A DNA stretch of 64,000 bases from an uncultured Clostridia bacterium (lineage in GTDB: Bacteria; Bacillota; Clostridia; UBA1381): contig CALXWJ010000021.1 of assembly GCA_944392335.1 (NCBI GenBank), forward strand, positions 124,001-188,000, in the 5' to 3' direction. The position numbers were made by a program, and so were the translations under genes. The notes under the pieces were generated by a model. It worked only from the letters and a program-made list of their open reading frames with translations. It was not told the origin of the DNA and searched no databases. Shown piece by piece: positions 62,373 through 64,000 of the stretch (positions are counted from its first letter, which is position 1; every line of letters begins with the position of its first letter).

Positions 62373-62923
62373 AAAAACAAAAATATTTTTATTGTTTCCT
62401 TTTTGGAATAATAGCCGTACTTGTATTTTTTTCGGTCTCCAAAACAATATTAAAAATTTTATATCCACTCAGATATGAAAATTATATTGAAGAATACAGC
62501 AGTCAATACGAACTTGATGAATATCTTGTTATGGCATTGATAAAAACAGAAAGCAATTACATTTACGATGCACATTCCGGCGTTGCAAGAGGGCTTATGC
62601 AGATCACTGACGATACGGCGCTTTGGATCGCCGAAAAAATGGGAATTGATTTTGAACCCGAAGATATTGAAAATCCCGAAATCAATATCAGTATGGGATG
62701 TTATTATCTCAGGTATCTTCTTGACTACTATAACTCTGATATTCAATTGGCACTTGCCGCATATAATGCAGGTATGGGTAATGTGAATAAATGGTTAAAT
62801 GATTACGATTTGAGTTATCCGGATAGCTTCCGACAATCTATACCTTTTTCTGAAACTCAAATGTATTTGGAAAAAATTGAAGAATCACAAAAAATATATG
62901 AAAAGCTATATAAAAACACATAA
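62369..62923 (+). CDS. Lytic transglycosylase (SLT domain)
   Basis: 184 residues; cleaves peptidoglycan at the cell surface. One membrane helix at 7-25 (signal anchor), then the SLT domain with the catalytic Glu in MALIKTESNYIYDA (about 61), GVARGLMQI near 72, and LALAAYNAGMGNVNKWL near 128-144. Starts with TTG after AAGGAG, overlapping coaE. It closes the polA-cca-coaE-SLT block. Confidence 0.93.
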   Translation: MKKQKYFYCFLFGIIAVLVFFSVSKTILKILYPLRYENYIEEYSSQYELDEYLVMALIKTESNYIYDAHSGVARGLMQITDDTALWIAEKMGIDFEPEDIENPEINISMGCYYLRYLLDYYNSDIQLALAAYNAGMGNVNKWLNDYDLSYPDSFRQSIPFSETQMYLEKIEESQKIYEKLYKNT

Positions 62924-62930
62924 ACATATT

Positions 62931-62981
62931 CAAATATGGAATCCGCCGTATTGCGGCGGGGACAACATGTGCGCAGTTATA
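62931..62981 (+). repeat. Interspersed structured repeat, copy K (3' part only)
   Basis: AAATATGGAATCCGCCGTATT, then CGGCGG, GGACAACATGTGCGCAGTTAT. The last hairpin is perfect: CCGCCG-TATTG-CGGCGG. It starts 7 bases after the SLT stop codon; the first two-thirds of the element are absent. Confidence 0.7.
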
Positions 62982-63089
62982 TTTTATTTTCTAATGCGAA
63001 AGATATTTGAGAATAAAAACAATATATTTTTATTCTCGTCTTTAATACAATCATATTAAAAGACTATTCTACAAAAAGGAGGAATATCC

Positions 63090-63722
63090 ATGAACACAAT
63101 TATAACAATAGCCAGACAATACGGAAGCGGAGGCAGAGAGTTGGGTCAGATCCTTGCAAAAAAACTTGGGATCGATTTTTATGACGAAGAGCTTGTAACA
63201 ATGGCAGCAGAAAAAAATAATATGCACAAAGATATTCTACGTGCCGTAGATGAAAAAGCAACAAAAAGTTTATTATACACATTGGTCACCGGAAGTGATC
63301 TGCGCTTTATGAATTCACCGATTCATTATGAAATGCCGATCAACGATAAGCTGTTTATTACTCAAAGTGAGATCATAAAGAATTTATCAGAAAAAGATTC
63401 TTGTGTGATCGTCGGCAGATGTGCGGACTATGTTCTTCGTGATTCACAGCAGCATTGCCTGCATCTGTTTATCTATGCGGATATGGATAAACGTATCGAA
63501 AGGATTTCGAAAAAATATGATCTGACACCTGAAAAAGCAAAAGAAAAAATTACAAAAATCCAAAAAAGCCGCAAATCATATTATAATTATTATACAAACA
63601 GAGAATGGGGCAACGTTTCCAACTATGATATTTGTGTCAATACAGGTGTACTTGGACTGGAAAAAACTGCAGATCTATTGGTGGAATTTGTAAATAAAGC
63701 ATCTGAAAAAACAGATAAATAG
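63090..63722 (+). CDS. Cytidylate kinase-like protein
   Basis: 210 residues. The P-loop appears as ARQYGSGGRELGQILAKKLGIDFYDEEL near 8-35; the middle CVIVGRCADYVLRD near 110-123 and the segment RIERISKKYDLTPEKAKEKI fit the cytidylate kinase-like family of Clostridia, which differs from Cmk. AAAGGAGG 6 bases before the ATG. The nucleotide or other substrate is not known. Confidence 0.9.
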   Translation: MNTIITIARQYGSGGRELGQILAKKLGIDFYDEELVTMAAEKNNMHKDILRAVDEKATKSLLYTLVTGSDLRFMNSPIHYEMPINDKLFITQSEIIKNLSEKDSCVIVGRCADYVLRDSQQHCLHLFIYADMDKRIERISKKYDLTPEKAKEKITKIQKSRKSYYNYYTNREWGNVSNYDICVNTGVLGLEKTADLLVEFVNKASEKTDK

Positions 63723-63751
63723 TATTAGTCAATTTATGCAATGTTGATATA

Positions 63752-63780
63752 TTGACAGTAAACCGTGCGTTTTGTAGACT
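63752..63780 (+). promoter_or_regulatory. Promoter of uppP within an inverted repeat
   Basis: TTGACA (63752-63757), 17-bp spacer, TAGACT (63775-63780). Confidence 0.5.
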
Positions 63781-63819
63781 CACCTAATAATTCTACATCA
63801 AAAGTTTTACAAACGCACG
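63764..63819. repeat. Imperfect inverted repeat between the kinase-like gene and uppP
   Basis: CGTGCGTTTTGTA pairs with TACAAACGCACG (one bulge) across 31 bases, followed by TTTTGC. It may be the kinase gene's terminator or an operator of uppP. Confidence 0.5.
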
Positions 63820-63877
63820 TTTTGCTTGTATTATTTTTATCAGACATTATAGAAAATTATCAGAATGGAGATTATTT

Positions 63878-64000
63878 ATGTATATATTGGAAATCATTAA
63901 ATCAGCAATTCTCGGAATTGTTCAAGGTATAACGGAATGGCTGCCCATTTCAAGCACGGGGCATTTGATACTGATAAATCAATTTTTAAAATTGGATTGC
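63878..64000 (+). CDS. uppP: Undecaprenyl-diphosphatase (cut by window end)
   Basis: First 41 residues only. [20 protein letters not shown] followed by TGHLIL is the signature of UppP/BacA, which frees the lipid carrier for wall synthesis and gives bacitracin resistance; E and the PISSTGH motif are catalytic. ATGGAG lies 8 bases before the ATG. Confidence 0.95.
   Translation, partial: MYILEIIKSAILGIVQGITEWLPISSTGHLILINQFLKLDC

Overview
The window is a 64 kb piece of a low-GC, anaerobic, spore-forming Firmicute of the class Clostridia; the sequence alone does not fix genus or family. Evidence: a long pyruvate:ferredoxin oxidoreductase, a sodium-pumping biotin decarboxylase operon, the sporulation pair spoIIGA-sigE, spoVG, a GerMN protein, two T-box leaders, and Shine-Dalgarno sites and promoters of the Firmicute type (TTGACA / TATAAT). 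The organism degrades plant or host glycans: GH36, GH10 and GH2 glycosidases, an SGNH esterase and a sugar ABC transporter. No phage, CRISPR array or intact insertion sequence is visible; transposon relics are.

Layout. 1-8.4 kb: sugar-uptake ABC operon, a divergent membrane-bound AraC-type sensor-regulator, then an SGNH hydrolase and an alpha-galactosidase. 8.4-10.3 kb: relic-rich stretch with copies of an interspersed repeat and a decayed transposase-like ORF. 9.4-12.7 kb: MerR regulator divergent from an ABC exporter and lipoprotein operon, with a textbook MerR promoter. 12.9-19.3 kb: PFOR, an M14-like peptidase, a GH10 xylanase and a decayed fragment of a second GH10 gene. 19.7-22.3 kb: tRNA-Arg, thyA-folA, DUF2284. 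22.3-25.4 kb: GerMN protein and a polar amino-acid ABC transporter. 25.5-28.4 kb: a T-box leader followed by a fusion of a sugar-isomerase-like TIM barrel to an acyl-CoA synthetase. 28.5-32.2 kb: RNase J and TyrRS. 32.4-37.6 kb: five-gene carboxyltransferase / Na+ pump operon. 38-43 kb: spoVG, murC, GH2. 43-46 kb: PepSY protein, thrS with T-box. 46-51 kb: spoIIGA-sigE, two small transporters (one with an unassigned structured leader), upp, a stalk-domain secreted protein. 51-54.6 kb: XRE regulator, frameshifted SLOG gene, GNAT, EamA, PTS-IIC. 54.7-64 kb: housekeeping run obgE-mltG-tadA-small membrane protein-polA-cca-coaE-SLT-cmk-like-uppP.

The most striking unexplained feature is a family of about 145-bp interspersed repeats, eleven recognisable copies or fragments in 54 kb (8457-62981). 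They lie between genes, have no ORF, and fold into a chain of three or four hairpins whose stems are kept by compensatory changes. Their first stem has two possible 3' partners. They look like a non-autonomous mobile element or a family of structured RNAs, and I do not recognise them. Second in interest are a T-box, apparently leucine-specific, that controls the TIM-barrel/acyl-CoA synthetase fusion, and a structured leader with a terminator in front of a PnuC-like transporter.
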